NCBI GenBank assembly: GCA_040222995.1
Contig: JAVKBW010000019.1
Span: 186,001-250,000 of the forward strand
Direction: 5' to 3'
Source of the DNA: JAVKBW01 sp040222995
GTDB lineage: Bacteria > Pseudomonadota > Alphaproteobacteria > UBA8366 > Aestuariispiraceae
Length of the DNA: 64,000 nt
Positions 7,703-17,038 of the stretch are shown here, one piece after another. The notes beneath the pieces are model-generated. The model made no database searches. It saw only the letters and a list, made by a program, of their open reading frames with translations, and was not told the origin of the DNA. Position 1 is the first letter of the stretch. Every line of letters starts with the position of its first letter. A program made the position numbers and the translations under genes.

Positions 7703-8794
7703 TCAGTCGACAATAAAGGTCGGCGCGAAAGACGCCGGTGCAAGGGAGCCTTCGCCGCCGATTTGTTCGATATTTTCACTGGTAACGAGTTCGATCGCCG
7801 GGCCGAGATGTTTTTCCGTCAGCGCGTTTTCAACCGCGCGCACGGCCAGATCGATACCGAGCCTGCCCTGCATGACCGGGAAATCGGTCGGCGCGGCGAT
7901 CACGCGCCCTCGCTTCAATCCTCTGTATACCGCATGTGTGTAATAGTCGGCCAGAATGCCTATTTTTTCGGTCAGGCCGCGCGCCCGCAAGATACCGATT
8001 GCTGCTTCGGCGGTGACGGCGCTGCCGACGATGTAGTCGATATCCGGGGATTCCTCCAAAGCCTCTTCAACCAGAATCACCTGTATCTCGGTTCCCGTGT
8101 CGCCGTATTTGGTGTTGACGATTTTTACGGCGCTTCCGGCAATCGCGCCCCTGAAGCCTTCATCGACAAAGGGAACCCAGCCTGATCCTGCCGGTCCGGG
8201 AAACCAGGCGACCTTAATCGTCGGCGATCCGGCAGGATGCCTCTCCGCAAGATACTCTCCGGGTAATCGGCCCATCGTAATCCACGAAACGCCGGTTTTG
8301 GCGGTGATGCCGGCATCGGCGATGTCATTCACCACGCCGATGACCGGGATGGTTTTCGCGATCTCCTGAACGGTATCCGTCAGCCCGTTGAAACTGACGG
8401 TGCCAAGCGCAAGCACATCCGCGCCATTGGCGACGCAGTCGCGTACCTGGGCGATCTGTCGTTCGATATTCGGATACCCACCGGCCTCTACGACGCGCAG
8501 GCGGACGCCCAGTCGCTGGGCTTCTTCCACCATGCCGTAGTTGACGCTGAGCCAGTACGAATCCTTCAGGTGAGGATAGGATGCGCAAATCGTCCAGGGG
8601 CGGCTCGCCTTTGCAAGTGGCGTGTAGTCGATCACATGAGACGGACTGCTGTAGTCAAAGGGCTTTTCCCAGGCATTGACTTTCCACGTTGACGGCTCTT
8701 GCGAAAGAACGGGCGACGGCAGCAACGATACCGTCAACGCGAAGGCCGCCATCAGACAGCAAACCGCGACAGAGTGTTTTTTATAGCGAAGCAT
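7703..8794 (-). CDS. torT: TorT-like periplasmic TMAO-sensing binding protein
   Basis: The protein is 363 aa with an N-terminal signal sequence (HSVAVCCLMAAFALTVSLLP) and a type I periplasmic-binding fold. Recognisable TorT features are WTICASYPHLKDSYWLSVNY, AGGYPNIERQIAQVRDCV and the DYIVGSAVTAEAA segment. In E. coli TorT binds trimethylamine-N-oxide and docks on the TorS sensor domain. Start ATG 8794 has AGGAT at 7 bases; the longer frame begins with TTG. It is divergent from torS with only 53 bases between starts, so their promoters must overlap. Other amine oxides are possible ligands. Confidence 0.85.
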   Translation of the reverse strand: MLRYKKHSVAVCCLMAAFALTVSLLPSPVLSQEPSTWKVNAWEKPFDYSSPSHVIDYTPLAKASRPWTICASYPHLKDSYWLSVNYGMVEEAQRLGVRLRVVEAGGYPNIERQIAQVRDCVANGADVLALGTVSFNGLTDTVQEIAKTIPVIGVVNDIADAGITAKTGVSWITMGRLPGEYLAERHPAGSPTIKVAWFPGPAGSGWVPFVDEGFRGAIAGSAVKIVNTKYGDTGTEIQVILVEEALEESPDIDYIVGSAVTAEAAIGILRARGLTEKIGILADYYTHAVYRGLKRGRVIAAPTDFPVMQGRLGIDLAVRAVENALTEKHLGPAIELVTSENIEQIGGEGSLAPASFAPTFIVD

Positions 8795-8847
8795 AGTCCG
8801 ATCCTGACCCAATTGCCGGTATGTTCCAAGTAGGGTTTAATCGCCGG

Positions 8848-11820
8848 ATGATTAATCGCCACGGCATTGCTGGCAAACTGTTCATCGCCTTCCTGGGGAT
8901 CGCGGGGGTGTCTCTCGCGACGGGTCTGGTCGGTTGGCTGATCCTTCGCGATGTCTCCAATGCCCAGTCCACGATTGTCGACAGCGCCATGCCGGCGCTT
9001 GACGAGGTCCGGGAAGCTGCCGAAACCAGTGCCCGGTTGATTTCCCGCGTCCCCGCATTGACGAATGCGACAAACCAGGAGCGGCGCGAAGTCGAGGAAA
9101 AGGCGCTGATTGCCGAGGCGGAAGCGTTCTGGAATCTGATCGGGCGGATCAGAACCCGGGATTTCGATACCAGACGTGTCGAAAGTCTGTCGGAAACAGC
9201 GGAACATCTGCTGCGAAATCTGACGCGCCAGGGCGAACTGGTGAAACGCCGGATTGAACTCGTCAATCGCGCCAATGAAATGACCGATGACGCGGTCGAT
9301 GCGGCGACCGATTTGTCCGACCTGTCGGAAACGCTGGTCGCCAACGCCGCTGCGGGAACAACGGCTGTCATTTCCAACCTTTACGGACTGGTGGAGGAAG
9401 AGGACAATAACGACATAGCACTGCAGGCGCTGGACAGGCTGGTTGAGCGGGATGTGTTTTTGCTTGAACGGATGTTCGAATTGCGTCTGCGCAGTTCGCA
9501 GACCGGTTTGCTGCTGAATCAGTTAACCCGTGTGCAATCCACCAGAGAGATCGACAGGATCGCAAGGCAGTACCGGGAGAATATCGGGATACTTGAGCGG
9601 CGTGTCGCCGGAATTTCCGATCCGATCCGCGCCGGGCTGGCGCGGGACCTACTGGCGCGTCTGTTTGCGGTCGACAAGTCGGCGGAGGAACCGGTTTTCC
9701 AGATCTGGCGAAAGGTTCTGATAACCAACAAGCATGTCGAGGGTCTGGCTGCAATCAACCGCAATCTGTCCGGCACGCTCAGCGGATTTGTCAGGGAACT
9801 GGTGGATGAGGCCCGGAATTTGTCATCCGCGTCTGCTCAGGAAGCTGACCGCGCCGTGCGATCCGGACTGATTGTTCTTGTGATACAGGTGGGCGCCGCC
9901 TTTGCGATCGCTGGACTGATCCTTTGGCTGTATGTACAACGTAATATTACGCGCCGGCTGTATCTTCTGGCCGGTGCGATGAAGGACCTGGCGCGCGGCA
10001 ACATGTCGGTCACGGTCGACAGCAGCGGCCACGACGAACTGTCTGAAATGGCCCGTACGGTGGATGTGTTCAGGGACCAGGCAATCGTCAAACAACGGCT
10101 GGAGCAAGAACGGGAACGCACCGAACAGGAGTTGCGGAAGCACCGCGATGCGCTGGAAGAGCTGGTGGCGGAAAGAACGCAGCAATTGCGAGACACCAAC
10201 GATCAGCTCGAACAGGCTGTTGCAGATCATATCGCGGCCCGCGACCGGGCGGAGGCGGCCAGCCGGTCGAAGTCCGAGTTTCTTGCCTCGATGAGTCACG
10301 AGATACGAACGCCGATGAACGGTGTGCTGGGCATGCTGCGCATTCTCGCTACCAGCGAACTCTCGAGCGATCAGCGGGGGTACCTGAGCATCATCCAGTC
10401 TTCCAGCCAGACATTGCTTGGAATTTTGAATGATATTCTCGACTATTCCAAAATCGAAGCCGGCGAAGTGCAGCTCGAACCGGTCACTTTCGATCTTCGG
10501 CACCTGATAGAAGATATCGCGGTCCTGATGCGCTTCAGAACCGAGGCGAAGGGCGTGTCACTAGATATTTGCATCGCTAACGATGTGCCGGCAGTCCTAG
10601 TCGGCGATTCCGGAAAAGTCAGTCAGATACTGATAAACCTGCTGGGCAATGCCGCCAAATTCACCGATACGGGGGCGATCAACCTGGATGTTGTCAGGGG
10701 CCTGGGCATGATCCGTTTCGACGTAACGGATAGCGGTATCGGAATCGAGGAAGAATCGGTCGGCCGATTGTTCGAACCGTTCGTTCAGGATGCCAACGAT
10801 ACCCTGCACAAACGGGGAGGCACGGGACTGGGGCTGGCGATAAGCAAACGGCTGGTCGATGCGATGGAAGGCCGGATCGGCGCATCGAAGCGGCCGGGAG
10901 GCGGTAGCAGGTTCTGGTTCGAGGTTCCTCTGGCTGCCGGCGACCCGTCGAAAATTCACAAGGCGATTGAAGACCTGCCGGTTCAGGACGATGTGATCGG
11001 CAGTCGCACCATTCTTGTGGTCGAGGACAATGAGGTGAACGCCATTGTCGCCGAGGGTTTCCTCGAAAGAATGGGGCATACGGTTACGGTCGTTCGCAGC
11101 GGGGAGGAGGCGATTGAAGCGGTGTCCAGTACTGTATTCGATGCTGTCTTGATGGATGTCAGTCTTCCGGGAATGGACGGTCTGGAAACGACCAGACGGA
11201 TACGGGAGCTGAGCGATCCGCTGGCGAGAAAGGTGCCTGTTATCGCCATGTCCGCACATGTTTTTGCAAGCGAGATCAACGAACATCTTGCGGCCGGTAT
11301 GGACCTTTTCGTCGGCAAACCGGTGTCGCCGGAGCGTCTTTCCGATGCGCTCAGAATTGTCTTGAGAGACAGCGGGAGTATCGCCATCGCCCCGATCCGG
11401 CGGGCAACAAGCGGAGAAAGGTGTCAGGTCCTCAACTCGGCAATTCTTGAGCAGGATTACTCTATTCTGGGGTACGACAAAACGGTGCGCATCATTGACG
11501 CTTTCAAACAGGAAGCGCAGGCGAAGGCCGAAGCGATGGCCGAGGCTGTTTCAGCAAACAAATGGCGAGAACTTGCGGCGCTCTCCCATTCGCTTAAAAG
11601 CGCGGCCGGTCAATTGGGTCTGCCGGGTCTTGAAACAGCATGCCTGGAATTCGAAACGGCCGCCAGGAAGCATTCCCTGGATGGGGTCGGGACGTCGGCT
11701 GACGATTTGCTGACTCTTGTTGCCGAATCGGAAGCGGCTTTGGATGACCTCTGGTCCCGTATCGCCGTTCCGTCAAACGAACTTGAAAACGGTCAGATGT
11801 CACTTGCCGCGAAAAGATAG
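8848..11820 (+). CDS. torS: TorS-like tripartite hybrid sensor histidine kinase
   Basis: The protein is about 990 aa. It has a first transmembrane helix at residues 10-32, a helical periplasmic TorS-type sensor to about 340, a second helix, HAMP and a coiled coil. The HisKA domain has its phospho-His in MSHEIRTPMNG (about residue 484). HATPase boxes are visible (LINLLGNAAKF, VTDSGIGI, GGTGLGLAISK). The receiver domain has Asp near 770 (VLMDVSLPGMDG) and a C-terminal HPt domain has ALSHSLKSAA (His near 914). This is the full TorS phosphorelay layout. The start is 8848 or 8821; I prefer 8848 because it leaves room for the divergent promoters. Its last 28 bases overlap torR tail to tail. Confidence 0.9.
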   Translation: MINRHGIAGKLFIAFLGIAGVSLATGLVGWLILRDVSNAQSTIVDSAMPALDEVREAAETSARLISRVPALTNATNQERREVEEKALIAEAEAFWNLIGRIRTRDFDTRRVESLSETAEHLLRNLTRQGELVKRRIELVNRANEMTDDAVDAATDLSDLSETLVANAAAGTTAVISNLYGLVEEEDNNDIALQALDRLVERDVFLLERMFELRLRSSQTGLLLNQLTRVQSTREIDRIARQYRENIGILERRVAGISDPIRAGLARDLLARLFAVDKSAEEPVFQIWRKVLITNKHVEGLAAINRNLSGTLSGFVRELVDEARNLSSASAQEADRAVRSGLIVLVIQVGAAFAIAGLILWLYVQRNITRRLYLLAGAMKDLARGNMSVTVDSSGHDELSEMARTVDVFRDQAIVKQRLEQERERTEQELRKHRDALEELVAERTQQLRDTNDQLEQAVADHIAARDRAEAASRSKSEFLASMSHEIRTPMNGVLGMLRILATSELSSDQRGYLSIIQSSSQTLLGILNDILDYSKIEAGEVQLEPVTFDLRHLIEDIAVLMRFRTEAKGVSLDICIANDVPAVLVGDSGKVSQILINLLGNAAKFTDTGAINLDVVRGLGMIRFDVTDSGIGIEEESVGRLFEPFVQDANDTLHKRGGTGLGLAISKRLVDAMEGRIGASKRPGGGSRFWFEVPLAAGDPSKIHKAIEDLPVQDDVIGSRTILVVEDNEVNAIVAEGFLERMGHTVTVVRSGEEAIEAVSSTVFDAVLMDVSLPGMDGLETTRRIRELSDPLARKVPVIAMSAHVFASEINEHLAAGMDLFVGKPVSPERLSDALRIVLRDSGSIAIAPIRRATSGERCQVLNSAILEQDYSILGYDKTVRIIDAFKQEAQAKAEAMAEAVSANKWRELAALSHSLKSAAGQLGLPGLETACLEFETAARKHSLDGVGTSADDLLTLVAESEAALDDLWSRIAVPSNELENGQMSLAAKR

Positions 11821-12512
11821 CCTTCGCCGTGCGCGGTGATAATCAGATCGGGTGATTGCGGGTCGTCTTCAAGTTTCTGACGCAGGCGTCGGATCAGCAC
11901 ATCGATGGTTCGGTCGCTGGGTTCGGCTGTTCTGTGAGAAACAATACCCAGCAGCCGTTCTCGTGAAAGCACAACGCCCGGGTGGATGACGAGCGCCGTT
12001 AACAGTTCGTATTCCGCGCGGGTAAGGGCAATCCGTCTTCCATCGTCATGATCGAGACGCCGGCGCGTCATGTCGAACGACCAATGACCGAACCGCCGGC
12101 TGTCGGTTTCGATGTCTCTCACCCGTCGGGTCCGGCGCAGAAGGTTCTTCACCCGGGCGCACAGTTCTCTGGCATTGAATGGCTTGGTGACATAATCGTC
12201 GGCGCCCATCTCCAGTCCGATGATGCGATCGATGTCGTCGGTTCTTCCTGTCACGAGGATAATGCCGATATCGGATTTGCTGCGAAGTTCCCGCGTCAGG
12301 TCCAGCCCGTCCTCTCCCGGCAGATTGATGTCCAGCAATAAAAGATCGGCAGGGTCGGAGGCCATGATGCGGCGCATCTGGTTGCCGTCCGTCGCTTCGC
12401 TGACGCGATGCCCCACGGCTTCCAGATAGCCTGACAGTTTGGCGCGGGTAACGGCGTCGTCTTCCACGACGAGAACGTGATCGCTGATTGAATATGTCTG
12501 AGCGATTGCCAT
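11793..12512 (-). CDS. torR: TorR-like OmpR/PhoB-family response regulator
   Basis: The protein is 239 aa. The receiver domain has the acidic pair VVEDD, phospho-acceptor Asp61 in LLLLDINLPGEDG, and switch residues ILVTGRTD and DYVTKPF. The winged-helix DNA-binding domain has LTRAEYELLTALV, SRERLLGIVS and DVLIRRLRQKLEDDP. It is the expected phosphorelay target of the adjacent TorS. It is divergent from the TmoX-like gene, and the 171 bases between them hold TorR-box-like sites, so autoregulation and control of the transporter are likely. Its 3' end overlaps the 3' end of torS by 28 bases on the other strand. Confidence 0.88.
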   Translation of the reverse strand: MAIAQTYSISDHVLVVEDDAVTRAKLSGYLEAVGHRVSEATDGNQMRRIMASDPADLLLLDINLPGEDGLDLTRELRSKSDIGIILVTGRTDDIDRIIGLEMGADDYVTKPFNARELCARVKNLLRRTRRVRDIETDSRRFGHWSFDMTRRRLDHDDGRRIALTRAEYELLTALVIHPGVVLSRERLLGIVSHRTAEPSDRTIDVLIRRLRQKLEDDPQSPDLIITAHGEGYLFAASDI

Positions 12513-12524
12513 CCGGCAATTCTA

Positions 12525-12584
12525 TTAACAAAAATTAACAAAATGCAACAGCCTGTTCATCAACTGGTGTTTCGCCGTTAACAG
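12525..12584. promoter_or_regulatory. cluster of TorR-box-like sites between torR and tmoX-like gene
   Basis: CTGTTCATCA at 12553-12562 matches 8 of 10 bases of the E. coli TorR box CTGTTCATAT. Around it lie TTAACA at 12525-12530 and 12535-12540 (two 10-base-spaced direct repeats) and TTAACAG at 12578-12584. On the other strand these read TGTTAA, resembling the TGTTCA core. Spacings of about 10, 18 and 25 bases suit repeated response-regulator half-sites. The sites lie in the divergent promoter region of torR and the substrate-binding-protein gene. Function is inferred. Confidence 0.55.
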
Positions 12585-12683
12585 ACATGCCGCACTGTTT
12601 CTGCAAGGCATCCTCGAAGAAGCCTCTTTTGCGCGCTCGGGTCGAGCTAACAAGAGCCCACGAGATATAACAGGAGAGAAAGT

Positions 12684-13658
12684 ATGAAATTCGCTAAACT
12701 AAAGAGCGTTGCTCTTGCCACGGCATTTGCAGGCGTGGTCGGCTTTGCCGGCGCTGCCAGTGCCGACAGCAGTGAACCGATTAAAATTCCCATCAAGAAC
12801 TGGTCGAGCCAGATTGTTATGGCTCATGTCATCGGCGGCATGTTCGAAAGCATGGGCAACACCGTTGAATACGTGCCGGTGGACAACCAGGCCAGTTTCG
12901 AGGCGGTTCGTGTTGGCGATATCACGCTTGTGCACGAAGTGTGGCAGTCGACGATGCAGAACGCCTACTACAATGCGATGGAAACCGGCGGTCTGATCGA
13001 TGCGGGCACTCATGCTGCGGAAACGCTGGAAGAAATGGGTGTGCCCAACTGGGTTATCGAACAGGGTCTTTGCCCGGGGTTGCCCAAATGGGAAGCCCTG
13101 AAGGATTGCTATGCGAATTTCACCACGCCGGATTCAGGCGGCAAGGGCCGCTGGCTTGAAGGACCGCAAAGCTGGCACGGCGATGTTATGCCTAACCGCC
13201 TGAAAGGTCTGGGCCTCGACGATACGTGGACGGTGAAGTTCGCCGGCGCCGCCGATGCTCTTTGGACGGAACTGGAAGCCGCCAAGAAAGAAGGCCGCGG
13301 TACGGTTATCTTTAACTGGACGCCGAACTTTACCGATGCATCCGGTTTCACCTTCATTGAATTCCCGCCGTATTTCGATGGCTGCAGAATGGCCGATGGC
13401 GGCGATCTCTCAACAACCGGCTGCGGTTCGCCGAGAGGCTGGCTGAAGAAGGGCGCGCACTGGAAGTTCCCGAAATCGCACCCGCAGGCCTATGCGGCTT
13501 TCTCGAAGCTTTCCTTCTCCACACCGCAGATCGGTCAGATGGCGGCATTGGTCGATGTCGACAAAATGACCCACGAAGATGCGGCAGCCAAATGGCTGAA
13601 GGACAACGAAGATGTCTGGAAGCCCTGGACGGTATCGGTACTGGGTGCGGGGAACTGA
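12684..13658 (+). CDS. tmoX: periplasmic substrate-binding protein of betaine/TMAO ABC transporter (TmoX-like)
   Basis: The protein is 324 aa with a clear Sec signal peptide ending ASA at about residue 27 and an OpuAC/ProX-type fold. Many Trp residues that could form an aromatic cage for a quaternary amine or amine oxide are present: KNWSSQIV, HEVWQST, GVPNWVIEQGL, GRWLEGPQSWHGD and VIFNWTPNF. The overall pattern, including GLCPGLPKW and TTPDSGGKGR, looks like the TmoX TMAO-binding proteins of marine alphaproteobacteria. Location beside TorTSR supports TMAO as ligand; glycine betaine or choline are alternatives. ATG has AGGAGA upstream. A strong hairpin follows the gene, which would favour excess of this protein over the membrane components. 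Confidence 0.75.
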   Translation: MKFAKLKSVALATAFAGVVGFAGAASADSSEPIKIPIKNWSSQIVMAHVIGGMFESMGNTVEYVPVDNQASFEAVRVGDITLVHEVWQSTMQNAYYNAMETGGLIDAGTHAAETLEEMGVPNWVIEQGLCPGLPKWEALKDCYANFTTPDSGGKGRWLEGPQSWHGDVMPNRLKGLGLDDTWTVKFAGAADALWTELEAAKKEGRGTVIFNWTPNFTDASGFTFIEFPPYFDGCRMADGGDLSTTGCGSPRGWLKKGAHWKFPKSHPQAYAAFSKLSFSTPQIGQMAALVDVDKMTHEDAAAKWLKDNEDVWKPWTVSVLGAGN

Positions 13659-13707
13659 TGACTGGCACCCAAGGCCATGACGTCTGATTAGTCTGATTAT
13701 CGCAACA

Positions 13708-13733
13708 GGGTTCCCCCGGGATCGGGGGAACCC
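13708..13733 (+). terminator. strong GC hairpin after the binding-protein gene, terminator or attenuator
   Basis: A perfect 10-bp stem GGGTTCCCCC / GGGGGAACCC encloses a 6-base loop and is followed by TTTGTGT. It lies 50 bases after the tmoX-like stop and about 166 bases before the ATPase start. The U-tract is short, so partial termination or 3'-end protection of the tmoX message is plausible. Confidence 0.65.
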
Positions 13734-13899
13734 TTTGTGTCTAGGGATACACGACAGGCTAATTGGTAGACCTATGACCAACTATCATCCTACTATCGGC
13801 TCCGGGCAGCCACAGGGGAGCGGTCAACAGACAATCGAATGTCCATGAAGCATCTGCAGGATGCGATGGCAGAATGTCGTTTTTGATCGGGGGAAATAC

Positions 13900-14949
13900 A
13901 TGCCGTCTCAAGAAGCAACGGGCGATAAAGGCGAACCGGTCGTCAAATGCGATTCCGTTTACAAAATATTTGGTAAGAATGCCAACAAGTGGATTCCGGC
14001 CCCGGATGGCGATTTCGATGCCGAGGGGGCCGTCGAAGACGGTTGCATTGTCGGCGTCAACAACGCGTCGTTCGAAGTCTATGGCGGTGAAATCCTGATC
14101 ATCATGGGGCTTTCCGGTTCCGGAAAGTCCACCTTGTTGCGGTGCATTACGCGGCTGACCGACGCCACCAGCGGCCGGATTTTCATCGAAGGCGACGATC
14201 TCACGGCAATGAGCAGCAAGCAGCTCATCGACGTGCGCCGCAGCAAGATGGGCATGGTGTTCCAGAGTTTCGGTCTGTTGCCGCACAAGACGGTTCTGGA
14301 GAACATTGCGTTTCCGCTGCAAGTCAAAGGAATGAAAACCAAAGAGAGCGTTGAACGGGCGCGGGACATGGCGGAACTCGTCGGGCTGCAAGGCCGCGAG
14401 AACTATTTCCCGCGCGAATTGTCCGGCGGACAACAGCAGCGTGTCGGTATTGCCCGTTCACTGGCGGTCGAGCCGGATATCTGGTTTCTGGACGAGCCGT
14501 TTTCGGCGCTGGACCCCCTGATCCGCCGCGAGATGCAGGATGAATTCCTGCGTCTTCAGGCGGCGCTGAAAAAAACAATTCTTTTCGTGACGCATGACTT
14601 TGACGAGGCGCTAAGACTGGCCGATAGAATCGCCATCATGAAAGGCGGTGTTATCGAGCAACTCGATACACCGGCGAACATCGTCCTCAATCCGGCGACC
14701 GAGTATGTCCGAAAGTTCACCGAAGACGTGCCGCGTGAAAAAGTGCTCCGGATCGAGTCGGTCATGGACCCCGTGAATGAGTCGGAAAACCTGAGCGAAT
14801 TGAGGGTTCCCAAGGACGCCATTATCGAAACCGTCGCGGAAAAGATTCTCAATCAGGATAAAGCGGTCGGCGTCGTCGATGAAGACGGCAATCTCGTTGG
14901 CAGCCTGCACGGCTCCCGCGTGGTTAACGTTCTTTTCGGCGAGAAGTGA
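13900..14949 (+). CDS. tmoV: ABC transporter ATPase of betaine/TMAO uptake system (ProV/TmoV-like)
   Basis: The protein is about 349 aa. Walker A is GLSGSGKST, the Q-loop is VFQSFGLLPHKTV, the ABC signature is LSGGQQQR, Walker B is IWFLDEPFSALDP and the switch His is FVTHDF. An N-terminal insert of about 40 residues precedes Walker A (KYIFGKN-like opening, then PAPDGDFDAEG), and a short CBS-like tail contains VGVVDEDGNLVGSLHG. Both features are typical of ProV-type subunits. ATG 13900 follows GGGGGAAATAC; the longer frame from 13861 lacks such a site. It powers import with the fused permease immediately downstream. Confidence 0.85.
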   Translation: MPSQEATGDKGEPVVKCDSVYKIFGKNANKWIPAPDGDFDAEGAVEDGCIVGVNNASFEVYGGEILIIMGLSGSGKSTLLRCITRLTDATSGRIFIEGDDLTAMSSKQLIDVRRSKMGMVFQSFGLLPHKTVLENIAFPLQVKGMKTKESVERARDMAELVGLQGRENYFPRELSGGQQQRVGIARSLAVEPDIWFLDEPFSALDPLIRREMQDEFLRLQAALKKTILFVTHDFDEALRLADRIAIMKGGVIEQLDTPANIVLNPATEYVRKFTEDVPREKVLRIESVMDPVNESENLSELRVPKDAIIETVAEKILNQDKAVGVVDEDGNLVGSLHGSRVVNVLFGEK

Positions 14950-14977
14950 AAAAGCGTACGGGGTTGGCACAGCGATC

Positions 14978-17038
14978 ATGTCGCATTTGAGGATATCTTC
15001 TAAACCGGTGCAGTTCGCGATCCTTCTGATCGTTTTCACTCTGCTTTGCGTTTTCATCGGTCCATCCGACGACAATTTTCTTTGGCGGCTGCCGCCTTTG
15101 TTGAAGGATATACCCTACCTGATCAACGATCTGGTGCGCGGACTGATGTTCGATTGGATGCTGATCGATGTCTACGATCCGCTCATTGAAGACTATGAAT
15201 CCAAGCCGCTGTTTCGAGAGTTCACCCGTGCGGTATCCGGTGGGTTCCTTTTTGTAATCGAAACCGTACGCGAGCTCATTCTTGGCGGGGTCAAGACCGT
15301 CGTCGCGTTTACAAGCTGGGACTTCGTCAAGGAAAACGCCTGGGCCAAGTGGCCGGCCTTGCCCTGGACGGTGGTTCTCGGCTGGGCAATGGTTCTCGGT
15401 TACAGGCTCCAGGGCTGGAGCCTCGCCATCATCACCGGCGCCGCAACCCTCTACGTTGCCATTTTCGGCCAGTGGGTGCCGTCGATGCAGACGCTTTCCT
15501 TCATCATGGTCGCCGCGCCCGTTTCGGTTCTGTTTGGTATGGCCCTTGGCATCTGGGCATACAAAAACAAGGTGGTGGAGACAATTCTCAATCCGCTTCT
15601 GAATGTCGCCCAGACAATGCCGCACTATTCCTACCTTGTGCCGATCATCGTTCTGTTCGGTGTCGGCGACCACGCCGCGGCCCTGGCGACGATTCTGTTC
15701 GCGACGCCGTCGATGGTCCGGTTGACGCTGCTGGGGCTCAAGAATGTTCCGGCGGATGTCGTCGATGCCGGCCATATGAACGGTTGCAGCAATTTTCAAA
15801 TGCTGTTTCGCGTTCTGATTCCGACGGCCAAGCGGGATGTGCTGATCGGCGTCAACCAGGTGGTCATGCAGTGTCTGGCAATGACGGTTATCTCGTCCTT
15901 CATCGGCGCTCAGGGCCTCGGGTCCAACCTGATGATCGCGCTGAATTCTCTGAAAGTCGGCACCGGCCTCGAAATCGGTCTTTGCATCGTTCTGATCGCT
16001 GTTGTGCTCGACAAGATGTCACTCGCCTGGGCCAACAAGCAGACCGACTATTTCGCCGCTCTTTCTTTCACCGAGCGTCATCGGCCCCTGATCATCTGCC
16101 TGGCGATTTTGGTGGCCGGTGTAATCCTAGCCATTATTGGCTCCGTCATCTTCGAGGAAGGGTTCAACTACTTTTACATCGTTCCGCAAAACAAGGGGCT
16201 CACCACGGCGCCGTTCTGGCAGGCGGGGGTCGACTGGATTTGGGACACGTTCTTCTTCATTCTCAAAGGGTTTAACGAGTGGCTCATAACAGGCGTTCTG
16301 GTTCCCATGCGGGATACCTATCTTGCGATGCCCGTGGTCGCCACATTCGTACTTCTGATGGGACTCGCCTACATTCTTGACGGGTTGCGTTCCGCGCTGA
16401 TCGTCGGCGGGTTTCTGTTGTTCATCGCGCTGTCCGAATACTGGGACCGGGCGCTGATTACGGTCTACATGGCCACGTTCTCGGTTATCGTGTCCTCCAT
16501 CATCGGCATTACCATAGGGGCGATCTGCGCCCAGAGTTCCATCGCCAGCAAGACAATCCTGCTGATCTGCGACTTTTTGCAGACGTTCCCCTCGTTCATC
16601 TACCTGATCCCCGTGATCATGCTGTTCGGCATTACCGACACATCGGTCATCATCGCTTCCGTGGCCTACGCCATGGTGCCGGCGACGCGGTTTACGATCG
16701 AGGGTCTGAGAAGCGTGCCCATGGTGCTTCAGGACGCAGCATCGATGTGTGGAGTCTCGCGAATCCAGCGGTTGATTTCGATTGAACTGCCGATTGCGTT
16801 TCCACACATCATGCTGGGCGTCAACCAGACGGTTAACTTCGCCCTCATGATGGTTATCATCGGCGCCTTTATTGGCACGACCGATCTCGGTCAGCTCATT
16901 CTGAAAGCGATATCCGAGCCGCAGGGAACAGGGATCGGTATCACCCTCGGTCTTTGTGTCGCCTTCATCGGGCTGGCGGCCGACCAGATTATCCGCACCT
17001 GGGCCAATCACCGGAAAGCCGCGCTGGGCCTCGCCTAG
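14978..17038 (+). CDS. tmoW: fused two-domain ABC permease of betaine/TMAO uptake system (TmoW-like)
   Basis: The protein is about 686 aa and contains two consecutive ProW-type permease halves. The first has TMPHYSYLVPIIVLFGVGDHAA and an EAA-like loop (DAGHMNGCSNFQML...LIPTA). The second has TFPSFIYLIPVIMLFGITDTS and the loop DAASMCGVSRIQRL...ELPIA. Such fusions at about 700 aa are known for the TMAO permease of marine alphaproteobacteria. ATG 14978 lies 28 bases after the ATPase stop. The longer frame from 14879 overlaps the ATPase and is less likely. Confidence 0.85.
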   Translation: MSHLRISSKPVQFAILLIVFTLLCVFIGPSDDNFLWRLPPLLKDIPYLINDLVRGLMFDWMLIDVYDPLIEDYESKPLFREFTRAVSGGFLFVIETVRELILGGVKTVVAFTSWDFVKENAWAKWPALPWTVVLGWAMVLGYRLQGWSLAIITGAATLYVAIFGQWVPSMQTLSFIMVAAPVSVLFGMALGIWAYKNKVVETILNPLLNVAQTMPHYSYLVPIIVLFGVGDHAAALATILFATPSMVRLTLLGLKNVPADVVDAGHMNGCSNFQMLFRVLIPTAKRDVLIGVNQVVMQCLAMTVISSFIGAQGLGSNLMIALNSLKVGTGLEIGLCIVLIAVVLDKMSLAWANKQTDYFAALSFTERHRPLIICLAILVAGVILAIIGSVIFEEGFNYFYIVPQNKGLTTAPFWQAGVDWIWDTFFFILKGFNEWLITGVLVPMRDTYLAMPVVATFVLLMGLAYILDGLRSALIVGGFLLFIALSEYWDRALITVYMATFSVIVSSIIGITIGAICAQSSIASKTILLICDFLQTFPSFIYLIPVIMLFGITDTSVIIASVAYAMVPATRFTIEGLRSVPMVLQDAASMCGVSRIQRLISIELPIAFPHIMLGVNQTVNFALMMVIIGAFIGTTDLGQLILKAISEPQGTGIGITLGLCVAFIGLAADQIIRTWANHRKAALGLA

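Noticed and set aside
8812..8847. Longer starts for torT (8812, TTG) and torS (8821, ATG)
   Set aside because: They would leave 8 bases between divergent starts with no ribosome sites; 8794 and 8848 fit better, though torS 8821 cannot be excluded.
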